Of a stretch of DNA of 64,000 bases, positions 12,364 to 25,201 are shown piece by piece. Under the pieces are notes generated by a model. The model saw only the letters and a list, made by a program, of their open reading frames with translations. It was not told the DNA's origin and did no database searches. How positions within the stretch are numbered: the stretch's first letter is position 1; each line of letters starts with the position of its first letter. Origin of the DNA: Dendrophyllia cribrosa (taxonomy: Eukaryota; Cnidaria; Anthozoa; Scleractinia; Dendrophylliidae); assembly GCA_024195265.1 (NCBI GenBank), contig JAJLRJ010000006.1, positions 1-64,000 of the forward strand, in the 5' to 3' direction. A program made the position numbers and the translations under genes.

Positions 12364-12590
12364 TTGTCAGACACAAATCTCCAACCACAAGTTATAACCA
12401 AATATAATTCAGAAACAATATTGGCATCCACCGATTCAGATACTTTGAATGTCTCGGTTAATGTATACCCTGTATGTAACAACAAAGATTGCAGGAAAAA
12501 CGTAAGCTGCAATCCTGGCTGTCGTGTCATAAAATGTCTCAGCTGCAACCGTTCAATGTTAAGGAGTAGAAAACACCGGGTTCTGGCTCA
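12364..12590 (+). pseudogene. Cysteine-rich zinc-ribbon-like fragment
   Basis: An open frame of 117 codons contains a cluster CNNKDC-x5-C-x3-C-x4-KCLSCNRSM, a plausible zinc-binding ribbon. I associate this pattern with repetitive, transposon-linked proteins in cnidarian genomes, but that is from memory and uncertain. The frame lacks any further domain, and the sequence after ~12,590 looks non-coding. It may be a captured exon or transposon remnant. Confidence 0.3.
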
Positions 12591-12904
12591 CCCCCCATTT
12601 TCAACCATTTTTCAAATCCCCCCATCCCGTCCAAATTCCCAAGGTCACCAAAAAATCACGCTGGAAAAAAGCGCAAACTCTAAAAAAATTGTTGAAATCA
12701 AGCGGAAAGCAAAATAAAATCCAAAAATCAATTTCTCAACGCTGGGAAGCCAGCACTTTTTTCCCTGCTAGCTCAAGGCAGAAACAAAATGACATCTTTT
12801 ATCCTCTGATTTCAAGCGCTATTTTTCAAATCTTTATGCCCCCAAGCAGGAATGCTCACTCCATCTTCACAAATATATCTCTTGTCATCATCTGCGCTCG
12901 ATCT

Positions 12905-15900
12905 TGTTGACTGAGAAGATCTCATGCTTATGGCTTCTGATAACATTCATTGTTTCATCATCTGAGCTCAAAGCGACCTTGTTGACTGTCTCTGAGAAGA
13001 TCTCATGCTTATGGCTTCTGATAACATTCATTGTTTCATCATCTGAGCTCAAAGCGATCTTGTTGACTGTCTCTGAGAAGATCTCATGCTTATGGCTTCT
13101 GATAACATTCATTGTTTCATCATCTGAGCTCAAAGCGACCTTGTTGACTGTCTCTGAGAAGATCTCATGCTTGTGGCTTCTGATAACATTCATTGTTTCA
13201 TCATCTGAGCTCAAAGCGACCTTGTTGACTGTCTCTGAGAAGATCTCATGCTTGTGGCTTCTGATAACATTCATTGTTTCATCATCTGAGCTCAAAGCGA
13301 TCTTGTTGACTGTCTCTGAGAAGATCTCATGCTTATGGCTTCTGATAACATTCATTGTTTCATCATCTGCGCTCAAAGCGACCTTGTTGACTGTCTCTGA
13401 GAAGATCTCATGCTTATGGCTTCTGATAACATTCATTGTTTCATCATCTGCGCTCAAAGCGACCTTGTTGACTGTCTCTGAGAAGATCTCATGCTTATGG
13501 CTTCTGATAACATTCATTGTTTCATCATCTGAGCTCAAAGCGACCTTGTTGACTGTCTCTGAGAAGATCTCATGCTTATGGCTTCTGATAACATTCATTG
13601 TTTCATCATCTGCGCTCAAAGCGACCTTGTTGACTGTCTCTGAGAAGATCTCATGCTTATGGCTTCTGATAACATTCATTGTTTCATCATCTGCGCTCAA
13701 AGCGACCTTGTTGACTGTCTCTGAGAAGATCTCATGCTTATGGCTTCTGATAACATTCATTGTTTCATCATCTGAGCTCAAAGCGACCTTGTTGACTGTC
13801 TCTGAGAAGATCTCATGCTTATGGCTTCTGATAACATTCATTGTTTCATCATCTGAGCTCAAAGCGATCTTGTTGACTGTCTCTGAGAAGATCTCATGCT
13901 TATGGCTTCTGATAACATTCATTGTTTCATCATCTGAGCTCAAAGCGACCTTGTTGACTGTCTCTGAGAAGATCTCATGCTTATGGCTTCTGATAACATT
14001 CATTGTTTCATCATCTGAGCTCAAAGCGATCTTGTTGACTGTCTCTGAGAAGATCTCATGCTTATGGCTTCTGATAACATTCATTGTTTCATCATCTGAG
14101 CTCAAAGCGACCTTGTTGACTGTCTCTGAGAAGATCTCATGCTTATGGCTTCTGATAACATTCATTGTTTCATCATCTGAGCTCAAAGCGATCCTTGTTG
14201 ACTGTCTCTGAGAAGATCTCATGCTTATGGCTTCTGATAACATTCATTGTTTCATCATCTGAGCTCAAAGCGATCTTGTTGACTGTCTCTGAGAAGATCT
14301 CATGCTTATGGCTTCTGATAACATTCATTGTTTCATCATCTGAGCTCAAAGCGACCTTGTTGACTGTCTCTGAGAAGATCTCATGCTTATGGCTTCTGAT
14401 AACATTCATTGTTTCATCATCTGAGCTCAAAGCGATCTTGTTGACTGTCTCTGAGAAGATCTCATGCTTATGGCTTCTGATAACATTCATTGTTTCATCA
14501 TCTGAGCTCAAAGCGACCTTGTTGACTGTCTCTGAGAAGATCTCATGCTTATGGCTTCTGATAACATTCATTGTTTCATCATCTGAGCTCAAAGCGACCT
14601 TGTTGACTGTCTCTGAGAAGTTCGCATGCTTATGGCTTCTGATAACATTCATTGTTTCATCATCGGAGCTCAAAGCGATCTTGTTGACTGTCTCTGAGAA
14701 GATCTCATGCTTATGGCTTCTGATAACATTCATTGTTTCATCATATGAGCTCAAAGCGATCTTGTTGACTGTCTCTGAGAAGATCTCATGCTTATGGCTT
14801 CTGATAACATTCATTGTTTCATCATCTGAGCTCAAAGCGATCTTGTTGACTGTCTCTGAGAAGATCTCATGCTTATGGCTTCTGATAACATTCATTGTTT
14901 CATCATCTGAGCTCAAAGCGACCTTGTTGACTGTCTCTGAGAAGATCTCATGCTTATGGCTTCTGATAACATTCATTGTTTCATCATCTGAGCTCAAAGC
15001 GACCTTGTTGACTGTCTCTGAGAAGATCTCATGCTTGTGGCTTCTGATAACATTCATTGTTTCATCATCTGAGCTCAAAGCGATCTTGTTGACTGTCTCT
15101 GAGAAGATCTCATGCTTATGGCTTCTGATAACATTCATTGTTTCATCATCTGAGCTCAAAGCGATCTTGTTGACTGTCTCTGAGAAGATCTCATGCTTAT
15201 GGCTTCTGATAACATTCATTGTTTCATCATCTGCGCTCAAAGCGACCTTGTTGACTGTCTCTGAGAAGATCTCATGCTTATGGCTTCTGATAACATTCAT
15301 TGTTTCATCATCTGCGCTCAAAGCGACCTTGTTGACTGTCTCTGAGAAGATCTCATGCTTATGGCTTCTGATAACATTCATTGTTTCATCATCTGAGCTC
15401 AAAGCGACCTTGTTGACTGTCTCTGAGAAGATCTCATGCTTATGGCTTCTGATAACATTCATTGTTTCATCATCTGCGCTCAAAGCGATCCTTGTTGACT
15501 GTCTCTGAGAGATCTCATGCTTATGGCTTCTGATAACATTCATTGTTTCATCATCTGAGCTCAAAGCGATCTTGTTGACTGTCTCTGAGAAGATCTCATG
15601 CTTATGGCTTCTGATAACATTCATTGTTTCATCATCTGAGCTCAAAGCGATCTTGTTGACTGTCTCTGAGAAGATCTCATGCTTATGGCTTCTGATAACA
15701 TTCATTGTTTCATCATCTGAGCTCAAAGCGACCTTGTTGACTGTCTCTGAGAAGATCTCATGCTTATGGCTTCTGATAACATTCATTGTTTCATCATCTG
15801 AGCTCAAAGCGACCTTGTTGACTGTCTCTGAGAAGATCTCATGCTTATGGCTTCTGATAACATTCATTGTTTCATCATCTGAGCTCAAAGCGATCTTGTT

Positions 15901-18900
15901 GACTGTCTCTGAGAAGATCTCATGCTTATGGCTTCTGATAACATTCATTGTTTCATCATCTGAGCTCAAAGCGATCTTGTTGACTGTCTCTGAGAAGATC
16001 TCATGCTTATGGCTTCTGATAACATTCATTGTTTCATCATCTGAGCTCAAAGCGACCTTGTTGACTGTCTCTGAGAAGATCTCATGCTTATGGCTTCTGA
16101 TAACATTCATTGTTTCATCATCTGCGCTCAAAGCGACCTTGTTGACTGTCTCTGAGAAGATCTCATGCTTATGGCTTCTGATAACATTCATTGTTTCATC
16201 ATCTGAGCTCAAAGCGACCTTGTTGACTGTCTCTGAGAAGATCTCATGCTTATGGCTTCTGATAACATTCATTGTTTCATCATCTGAGCTCAAAGCGACC
16301 TTGTTGACTGTCTCTGAGAAGATCTCATGCTTATGGCTTCTGATAACATTCATTGTTTCATCATCTGAGCTCAAAGCGACCTTGTTGACTGTCTCTGAGA
16401 AGATCTCATGCTTATGGCTTCTGATAACATTCATTGTTTCATCATCTGAGCTCAAAGCGATCTTGTTGACTGTCTCTGAGAAGATCTCATGCTTATGGCT
16501 TCTGATAACATTCATTGTTTCATCATCTGAGCTCAAAGCGACCTTGTTGACTGTCTCTGAGAAGATCTCATGCTTATGGCTTCTGATAACATTCATTGTT
16601 TCATCATCTGAGCTCAAAGCGATCTTGTTGACTGTCTCTGAGAAGATCTCATGCTTATGGCTTCTGATAACATTCATTGTTTCATCATCTGAGCTCAAAG
16701 CGACCTTGTTGACTGTCTCTGAGAAGATCTCATGCTTATGGCTTCTGATAACAATCATTGTTTCATCATCTGAGCTCAAAGCGACCTTGTTGACTGTCTC
16801 TGAGAAGATCTCATGCTTATGGCTTCTGATAACATTCATTGTTTCATCATCTGAGCTCAAAGCGATCTTGTTGACTGTCTCTGAGAAGATCTCATGCTTA
16901 TGGCTTCTGATAACATTCATTGTTTCATCATCTGAGCTCAAAGCGATCTTGTTGACTGTCTCTGAGAAGATCTCATGCTTATGGCTTCTGATAACATTCA
17001 TTGTTTCATCATCTGAGCTCAAAGCGACCTTGTTGACTGTCTCTGAGAAGATCTCATGCTTATGGCTTCTGATAACAATCATTGTTTCATCATCTGAGCT
17101 CAAAGCGACCTTGTTGACTGTCTCTGAGAAGATCTCATGCTTATGGCTTCTGATAACATTCATTGTTTCATCATCTGAGCTCAAAGCGATCTTGTTGACT
17201 GTCTCTGAGAAGATCTCATGCTTATGGCTTCTGATAACATTCATTGTTTCATCATCTGAGCTCAAAGCGATCTTGTTGACTGTCTCTGAGAAGATCTCAT
17301 GCTTATGGCTTCTGATAACATTCATTGTTTCATCATCTGAGCTCAAAGCGATCTTGTTGACTGTCTCTGAGAAGATCTCATGCTTATGGCTTCTGATAAC
17401 ATTCATTGTTTCATCATCTGAGCTCAAAGCGATCTTGTTGACTGTCTCTGAGAAGATCTCATGCTTATGGCTTCTGATAACATTCATTGTTTCATCATCT
17501 GAGCTCAAAGCGATCTTGTTGACTGTCTCTGAGAAGATCTCATGCTTATGGCTTCTGATAACATTCATTGTTTCATCATCTGAGCTCAAAGCGACCTTGT
17601 TGACTGTCTCTGAGAAGATCTCATGCTTATGGCTTCTGATAACATTCATTGTTTCATCATCTGAGCTCAAAGCGACCTTGTTGACTGTCTCTGAGAAGAT
17701 CTCATGCTTGTGGCTTCTGATAACATTCATTGTTTCATCATCTGAGCTCAAAGCGACCTTGTTGACTGTCTCTGAGAAGATCTCATGCTTGTGGCTTCTG
17801 ATAACATTCATTGTTTCATCATCTGAGCTCAAAGCGATCTTGTTGACTGTCTCTGAGAAGATCTCATGCTTATGGCTTCTGATAACATTCATTGTTTCAT
17901 CATCTGAGCTCAAAGCGACCTTGTTGACTGTCTCTGAGAAGATCTCATGCTTATGGCTTCTGATAACATTCATTGTTTCATCATCTGAGCTCAAAGCGAC
18001 CTTGTTGACTGTCTCTGAGAAGATCTCATGCTTATGGCTTCTGATAACATTCATTGTTTCATCATCTGAGCTCAAAGCGACCTTGTTGACTGTCTCTGAG
18101 AAGATCTCATGCTTATGGCTTCTGATAACATTCATTGTTTCATCATCTGCGCTCAAAGCGACCTTGTTGACTGTCTCTGAGAAGATCTCATGCTTATGGC
18201 TTCTGATAACATTCATTGTTTCATCATCTGCGCTCAAAGCGACCTTGTTGACTGTCTCTGAGAAGATCTCATGCTTATGGCTTCTGATAACATTCATTGT
18301 TTCATCATCTGCGCTCAAAGCGATCTTGTTGACTGTCTCTGAGAAGATCTCATGCTTATGGCTTCTGATAACATTCATTGTTTCATCATCTGAGCTCAAA
18401 GCGATCTTGTTGACTGTCTCTGAGAAGATCTCATGCTTATGGCTTCTGATAACATTCATTGTTTCATCATCTGCGCTCAAAGCGATCTTGTTGACTGTCT
18501 CTGAGAAGATCTCATGCTTATGGCTTCTGATAACATTCATTGTTTCATCATCTGAGCTCAAAGCGACCTTGTTGACTGTCTCTGAGAAGATCTCATGCTT
18601 ATGGCTTCTGATAACATTCATTGTTTCATCATCTGAGCTCAAAGCGATCTTGTTGACTGTCTCTGAGAAGATCTCATGCTTATGGCTTCTGATAACATTC
18701 ATTGTTTCATCATCTGAGCTCAAAGCGATCTTGTTGACTGTCTCTGAGATGATCTCATGCTTATGGCTTCTGATAACATTCATTGTTTCATCATCTGAGC
18801 TCAAAGCGATCTTGTTGACTGTCTCTGAGAAGATCTCATGCTTATGGCTTCTGATAACATTCATTGTTTCATCATCTGCGCTCAAAGCGATCTTGTTGAC

Positions 18901-20241
18901 TGTCTCTGAGAAGATCTCATGCTTGTGGCTTCTGATAACATTCATTGTTTCATCATCTGAGCTCAAAGCGACCTTGTTGACTGTCTCTGAGAAGATCTCA
19001 TGCTTATGGCTTCTGATAACATTCATTGTTTCATCATCTGAGCTCAAAGCGACCTTGTTGACTGTCTCTGAGATGATCTCATGCTTATGGCTTCTGATAA
19101 CATTCATTGTTTCATCATCTGAGCTCAAAGCGATCTTGTTGACTGTCGCTGAGAAGATCTCATGCTTATGGCTTCTGATAACATTCATTGTTTCATCATC
19201 TGAGCTCAAAGCGATCTTGTTGACTGTCTCTGAGAAGATCTCATGCTTATGGCTTCTGATAACATTCATTGTTTCATCATCTGAGCTCAAAGCGATCTTG
19301 TTGACTGTCTCTGAGAAGATCTCATGCTTATGGCTTCTGATAACATTCATTGTTTCATCATCTGAGCTCAAAGCGACCTTGTTGACTGTCTCTGAGAAGA
19401 TCTCATGCTTATGGCTTCTGATAACATTCATTGTTTCATCATCTGAGCTCAAAGCGATCTTGTTGACTGTCTCTGAGAAGATCTCATGCTTATGGCTTCT
19501 GATAACATTCATTGTTTCATCATCTGAGCTCAAAGCGATCTTGTTGACTGTCTCTGAGAAGATCTCATGCTTATGGCTTCTGATAACATTCATTGTTTCA
19601 TCATCTGAGCTCAAAGCGACCTTTTTGACTGTCTCTGAGAAGATCTCATGCTTATGGCTTCTGATAACATTCATTGTTTCATCATCTGAGCTCAAAGCGA
19701 TCTTGTTGACTCTCTCTGAGAAGATCTCATGCTTATGGCTTCTGATAACATTCATTGTTTCATCATCTGCGCTCAAAGCGACCTTGTTGACTGTCTCTGA
19801 GAAGTTCTCATGCTTATGGCTTCTGATAACATTCATTGTTTCATCATCTGAGCTCAAAGCGACCTTGTTGACTGTCTCTGAGAAGATCTCATGCTTATGG
19901 CTTCTGATAACATTCATTGTTTCATCATCTGAGCTCAAAGCGACCTTGTTGACTGTCTCTGAGAAGATCTCATGCTTATGGCTTCTGATAACATTCATTG
20001 TTTCATCATCTGCGCTCAAAGCGATCTTGTTGACTGTCTCTGAGAAGATCTCATGCTTATGGCTTCTGATAACATTCATTGTTTCATCATCTGAGCTCAA
20101 AGCGATCTTGTTGACTGTCTCTGAGAAGATCTCATGCTTATGGCTTCTGATAACATTCATTGTTTCATCATCTGAGCTCAAAGCGATCTTGTTGACTGTC
20201 TCTGAGAAGATCTCATGCTTATGGCTTCGGATAACATTCAT
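12905..20241 (-). repeat. Tandem array, ~90 copies of an 81-bp coding-derived unit
   Basis: The unit is 81 bp (27 codons on the minus strand, reading M-N-V-I-R-S-H-K-H-E-I...L-S-S-D-D-E-T). (20,241-12,905)/81 gives about 90 copies. Copies are almost identical, differing mainly at three positions (Ile/Val, Ser/Ala, and a silent A/G). Two copies share an extra C (at ~14,191 and ~15,488), and rare variants recur exactly 324 bp apart. The unit matches the C-terminal segment of the intact element-1 polymerase (M..IRS..H...S..NKV.LS..DD), and the array lies exactly where that segment belongs in the polymerase pseudogene. The long frames on either strand are a by-product of a stop-free unit whose length is a multiple of three. 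Confidence 0.95.
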
Positions 20242-23200
20242 TTTTTCTCATTTGCTTAACTTTTGTGAATAAACAGTTTTTGTAATCTTCATGTGAAATC
20301 TTCTATTTGGTAACAGTCTTTTTTATTCCTTTACACTTTTTATTCTCTTGACCATCAAACATCTTATAACTGTATAATTTTGATCTCAACCCAACAAACT
20401 CTTCAATTATCTTTCCACCAGCTTCATCCTTCATCATTCCAATGACTTTCTTGTTTTTCGCAGTGGGAATCCCAGAAAGATGATCTTTGGGAAAGTCGCT
20501 AGTGTCAAACATTGTTTCAACATCGTCACTGATATCTTTGAAGAAATCATCCGTTTGAATTTCATAGACAAGACTGTCAGTGTCAGTGAAGAGCAGTTTA
20601 GCGTTTGTCCATTTTTTTTTCGCATAGTTATAGTAAAAATCATACATCAACCACTTTGACAAGTCCAAAATGCACATTCCACACTAGATTGGTTTGTTGA
20701 ATTTCAAGGAGACTCGTTTCATGTGCATAGCAATAAGTTTTCGTCAAATATTGTCAGATGATGGAAGTTCGGTTTTGACGCGAGTTTTCTTGCTTTCACC
20801 TCATCATTAAGCAGACGGACATCAACTCTTTTTCTAATATTTTCCATTGTCTTTCCAAACACTGAATTATTCATGAGCTTGATGAAATCTTTCTCGAAAG
20901 CGTTCTTGGCTTTCATTCTCAACTCAGTGTTTTTCAAGATATAGCTTTTCAACTATGCTTCTCTGAATTTTATTCCTCTGTGAATCTTTGTCAAAACCAA
21001 GCCAAGGCTTTCATAGAGTTCCAGGTTTCTCGCATGAAGGATATATTTTTTCTTCTCTCTGAGATTAGGGACGAGTTTTTCAACTTTATTAATAACTAAT
21101 CTCTCTGGGGCAAGAGGATAATCATTCTGCAAATCATGCAAGCTTTCAGGGCATTCCAAATCAACTTCAAGGACGCAAGGGATGTTTTTCCAGTCTTTCA
21201 ATTCTTCCTCATTCATCCATTTGGAATCTCCAACTGGGAGTGGTTGCAACATTCCCCATCCATAGAGATTGTTTTTGTCCAAATATGGCATGTATGTTGA
21301 GGGTTTTTGAGAATCAAACTTATCTCCCATATATTTGTTATTTGCTCGCCCGTAACGATGTGTAATCACTGAGATGCCGCCTCTTGCTCCTTGCTCAAAG
21401 AAAAGAAGCATGTCTGGGTCAGTCAAGAATTCAAGCTTAACTTTGCTTTCTTTCAAAGCAGCATCCCAAGCAAGACCTGGAGCAGTATAATACCAAGCTC
21501 GATCCAGGCCATATTTCTTCATGCAAACATTCCTAAATTCCTCAAAAACATCTGCAAGCAGGCAAACATCGGATTTCAAATAGAGATCATGATATTCACC
21601 CATTGTTTCCATCTCAAATTCTTTCCAAATCGTCTTTGCATGTTCATAGTCTTTTTCTGAAATGTTGGAGTCATACAAAATCGAATAAAATTCTTCCCTC
21701 TTTGGAAGGGATGTCGCATTGAATTTTTCAAAACTGTTCATCCAGTCATAGGGGTAAACTCCCTTTTTTTGTGAGCAGTTTGAATTTCTCCCCAAATGCT
21801 CTCTTTGTCTGGATGAAATTTTCAGAAGAAAGATTCTTGACTAAATTTTCAAGAGAAGAAGCCATGAATTTGAACGAGTCAATGAAGCGAAGTTCATGGG
21901 AAATCACTTTCTCCTTTCCTTCCTTGTCTTGGAATTTTTCAACTTCAATGGTTTTGCTGAAGCTGATGTACTTCACTCTTTCCTTGATTTTTAATGAACA
22001 GATGTGAGTCAATCCTGCAAGATTGTGAAAGATAACAGGAGTGAATTTTGGTTTGCGGAACTAAAGGTCGCATTTATTATGCTCTGCGCCACGGAACTTC
22101 CCTGTGTGATGGCAATGATCTTTTACTTTCCCGTTATCTTCACTAAAGCTTCCTTGGCAAATCCAACAGTGATCTGCTTCTTCAAACTCTTTTCTGTCTT
22201 AATCAGTGAAGACCATCTTTTTAGCCCGGCTGAATTTTCTGCGAATCTTTTGTATGTTTTCTTCCAACATATTAACGAATATCTGACCGATGTCTTCATC
22301 TTCACTTTGCGCTCGATAGAGAACAGGTTCTTGGGAAAAAAAGCTTGTCATCGAAGCAGACCACCTGGAAACAAAACCCACATGGTTTATGCCTTTGGTA
22401 TTGATGGGTGGAACTTTTCACATTGTTTGGCTCAAAGCCGTTTAGTGTTTCATTCAAGGCCTCAAAGTCAGCGTAAACAACAAACGGAATTTTCATTGCT
22501 CTATTGAAATTCTTGAATTTGACGACGCTGCCTTCTTTCGGCATTTCTATCTTCACGGCGTCATTCTTTGAGCAGCTCTCATCGTGAACTGCTAGTTTCT
22601 TTTCATCTGGAAAATGATTGATGCATCTGCAGCAGAAGAATTTTGTTTCTTTGTTGTTAGAAACTTGGCTTGGCAATAATAATGCTTGTTTTCTTCTTCT
22701 GAAATCAGGAGCAGGTCAACAACTTTCTCACTCTTTTTCTTGCTTATTCTCAATGGATAAATTACATCTTGATAACCAAAAACGTTCACAGCAACGTCTG
22801 GAATCAAGCGCTCAAATTTTCCAATTGCATTCAATTCAACAGGGAACTCAATTCCAGCCCAGTTCAATCTTTTTTATTGTTTAATCAATTCAATTGTGAT
22901 TCTTTCTGGATTTTTGTCAACTGGATTCAAAGCTCTTGTGACTGCCCATGTGAAGCATTGATCATTTATATTTTTCATGTTGATGATTGCTTTTTTTGTC
23001 CTTCAAATTCTTTGGTAAATCGATCCAACTGTTTCCTTTCAGGGGATCAAAATCAACCAAGTGAATTTCAAGTTGAATAACTCTTTCAAATTTCCAGTTT
23101 GATCCTCTCCTTTGAAAGGTCGCCATTGATTCAAGGGCTGTTTCAATCGTGTTTTGCAGCAACTCATCTTCATCTGTTGCTTCCAAATTAATTTCAATGC

Positions 23201-23934
23201 CTGAATGGAAATGAGCCTCATCTTCAACAATCTTACCAGTTGTCATCACAGTTCTTTCCATTTGACAAACCACAATCAACTTGACCTTGGTTTGTTTGTT
23301 TTCATTCAAGATCTTCAACACCAATTGTTTGACAGCGTTGAAGAAGTTTCGCGGATCCATTCCGCTTCGCCCCTTGATGATTAATTGTCTTGCAAACCTT
23401 TTCAAAGCAGATGGGCCTTCTTCAACATTGAACTCTTATTGTTTTTGTTGCGCATTTTCACCTCTCAACCTGTCAAGAGCCTTATTGAGTGAATTTCTTT
23501 TTGAAACCAAGTTATTTTTCTGTTTTTTGTTATTTTTCAACTTTTTATTCACCTTTTGGAGTTTTTCTTGATTCTTTTGATCTGTTTATCTTTAGTTCTT
23601 TCATTCACCAATTCAACTGGGGAAGGCATTTCAAAGTTTTTTTCTTCTCTTTTTTGTCTGCGGGTTTGTTTGGGTTTCAGCTGATAAGGTTAAATCATTT
23701 TCTTTTCTTTTTTTGCTTTTGATGGCTCATTTGAAAGATCAAGAATTGCTTTTGGTGTTGATCGTGTGTTTTCCCCCCTCCCTTTGGCCGGAGTCGCTTC
23801 GCTCCTCGCGATTTCTTTTTTTCTTTCCCTCTCATTTTCCTCCACCAGTTGCTGCTTTTGAAATCAATTCAATCAGTGCCGATTTTCGCAATCTTGAATA
23901 TCCTCGCAAACCTTTTTCTTTTGCGAGTTTTCTC

Positions 23935-25159
23935 AAATCCACAACACTGTGGAGCACTCAACCTTGCTTTCCAGACTATCAAGGGTTCTATTCTTGATTG
24001 GTTTCGCTCATACCTCACATCGCGCAAGCAACTTGTCCGTGTTGAAGGATGCAAGTCCTCTCCTCGAAGCCTTGACCGAGGTGTGCCTCAGGGGTCTGTC
24101 TTGGGACCCCTACTCTACTTGGTGTACACATCGCCAATTGGAAAGATCATCACGCGCCACGGTCTCCAGTACCACCAATATGCTGACGACTCGCAACTTT
24201 ATGTCTCTTTCACGACGGATTCATACGAGGAGTTGCTGTTAGCCAAGTCTAAAGTTGAGCTTTGTGTCAGGGACATTGACACCTGGGTGGTTCATAATGG
24301 CTTAAAGCTAAATCAGGATAAATCGGAACTTCTTGTCTTCACCTCCAAATTCCGCGCTGGACCAGCTCTGGACGGTGTCATAGTTGTAGACGAGCAAATA
24401 AAACCAGCTCTAAATGCTAGAAATCTAGGCGTCATCTTTGACACGTATCTTTCTCTCAATGATCATATTAATAAATTATGTAAATCAGCCCACTTTCATC
24501 TAAGGAATATAAGCATACATAAGCTGCAACTGTTGCAAAACACTGCAGCTCGCATAGTTACTCTTACTAGAAAATATGATCATATTACCCCTACACTGCG
24601 TAGACTTCACTGGCTGCCTGTGCATTATGGAGTTATCGTTAAGATTTTACTAACTGTTTTCAAAGGTCTTTTAAGCCATTAAAATGGCTTGGCTCCATCT
24701 TATATCAGTGAACTACTTAGTTATAGGAACTATTCCCGGCCCTTAAGGTCAGCCTCTATGAATTACCTACAAGTAGGTAGGACTAACACCAAAACGTATG
24801 GTGATCGGGCTTTTTCTGTGGCGGGCCCGAAGCTATGGAACGAGCTTCCTCTAGATTTGAGGTGTTCTGATACTGTTCATAGTTTTAAAAGGACATTAAA
24901 AACTCATCTTTTTAGGCTTGCATATAATTTATAGTACCTTTTATTTATTTTCTTTTTATTTACTTTTCAAATATAATTTGTAGTGTCTTTTGTCTTTGTT
25001 TTTTAATTATAATACCTATGACTTTTCCAAAATTGAAATGTAACTTGGCTAGTCGAGGATTGTTTATATATGTAAAGTAATTGTAACATTATACATTGTA
25101 AAGCGCTTAGGACAAGTAGTGATTTTGCGCTATAGAAATAAATTATTATTATTATTTCA
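23935..25159 (+). mobile_element. 5'-truncated LINE (non-LTR retrotransposon) 3' end
   Basis: Encodes the C-terminal half of a reverse transcriptase: a GVPQGSVLGP motif, the YADDSQ catalytic box near 24,180, and the downstream thumb/tail segment through a stop at ~24,934 (WNELPLDLR). A stop after GLLSH (24,682) and a missing segment between the HFHLRNI and HKLQLLQN blocks show it is dead. The 3' end is an (ATT)n run at 25,142-25,157, typical of CR1/L2-type LINEs. A possible 7-bp target duplication TTTTCTC occurs at 23,928 and 25,160. It cut the N-terminus of the polymerase pseudogene. Confidence 0.75.
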
Positions 25160-25201
25160 TTTTCTCCATTTTATAAGAAAGAATAAAAAATAGTATATAA
25201 A

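Larger units (their letters stand above)
12812..25169 (-). pseudogene. polB: DNA polymerase B pseudogene with internal 81-bp array and LINE insertion
   Basis: Protein-primed-type family B polymerase as in Polintons; it would replicate the element. Reading leftward, a start codon at 25,169 is separated by a LINE (23,935-25,159) from a SAP/Rho-N-like N-terminus (GYSRLRKSALIELI) at ~23,930-23,870. Then come a broken linker, the conserved N-domain (23,405-22,962), exonuclease region fragments (22.9-21.8 kb), palm motif A (LDKNNLYGW, ~21,270), NSVFGKTMEN (~20,850) and motif C FTDTDS (~20,580). A TAG at 20,303-20,305 and a 1-nt shift precede the 81-bp array (20,241-12,905). After the array the true C-terminus (DDDKRYICEDG..., then a GH-containing tail) resumes in a shifted frame and stops at 12,812-12,814. 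The homologous tail is intact in the polymerase at 52,463-56,266. Confidence 0.85.

Noticed and set aside
14173..20241. A 2,022-residue minus-strand repeat protein as a real gene
   Set aside because: The frame is the sense frame of the polymerase tail, but it begins after a stop and frameshift in the polymerase pseudogene and has no independent promoter. It is better explained as an amplified pseudogene segment.
12905..20241. CRISPR-like or satellite-of-host-gene array
   Set aside because: There are no spacers between units, and the unit matches the viral polymerase flanking the array on both sides.
12904..20272. Very long plus-strand open frames across the array (435, 447 and 1,566 codons)
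   Set aside because: They are the antisense of the polymerase-derived 81-bp unit. A stop-free unit with a length divisible by three keeps several frames open. There is no promoter, start context or non-repeat domain.
21391..23722. Several plus-strand open frames of 70-170 codons
   Set aside because: They are antisense to polymerase pseudogene coding fragments and rich in Phe/Ser/Leu, as expected for reverse complements of Lys/Glu-rich coding sequence.
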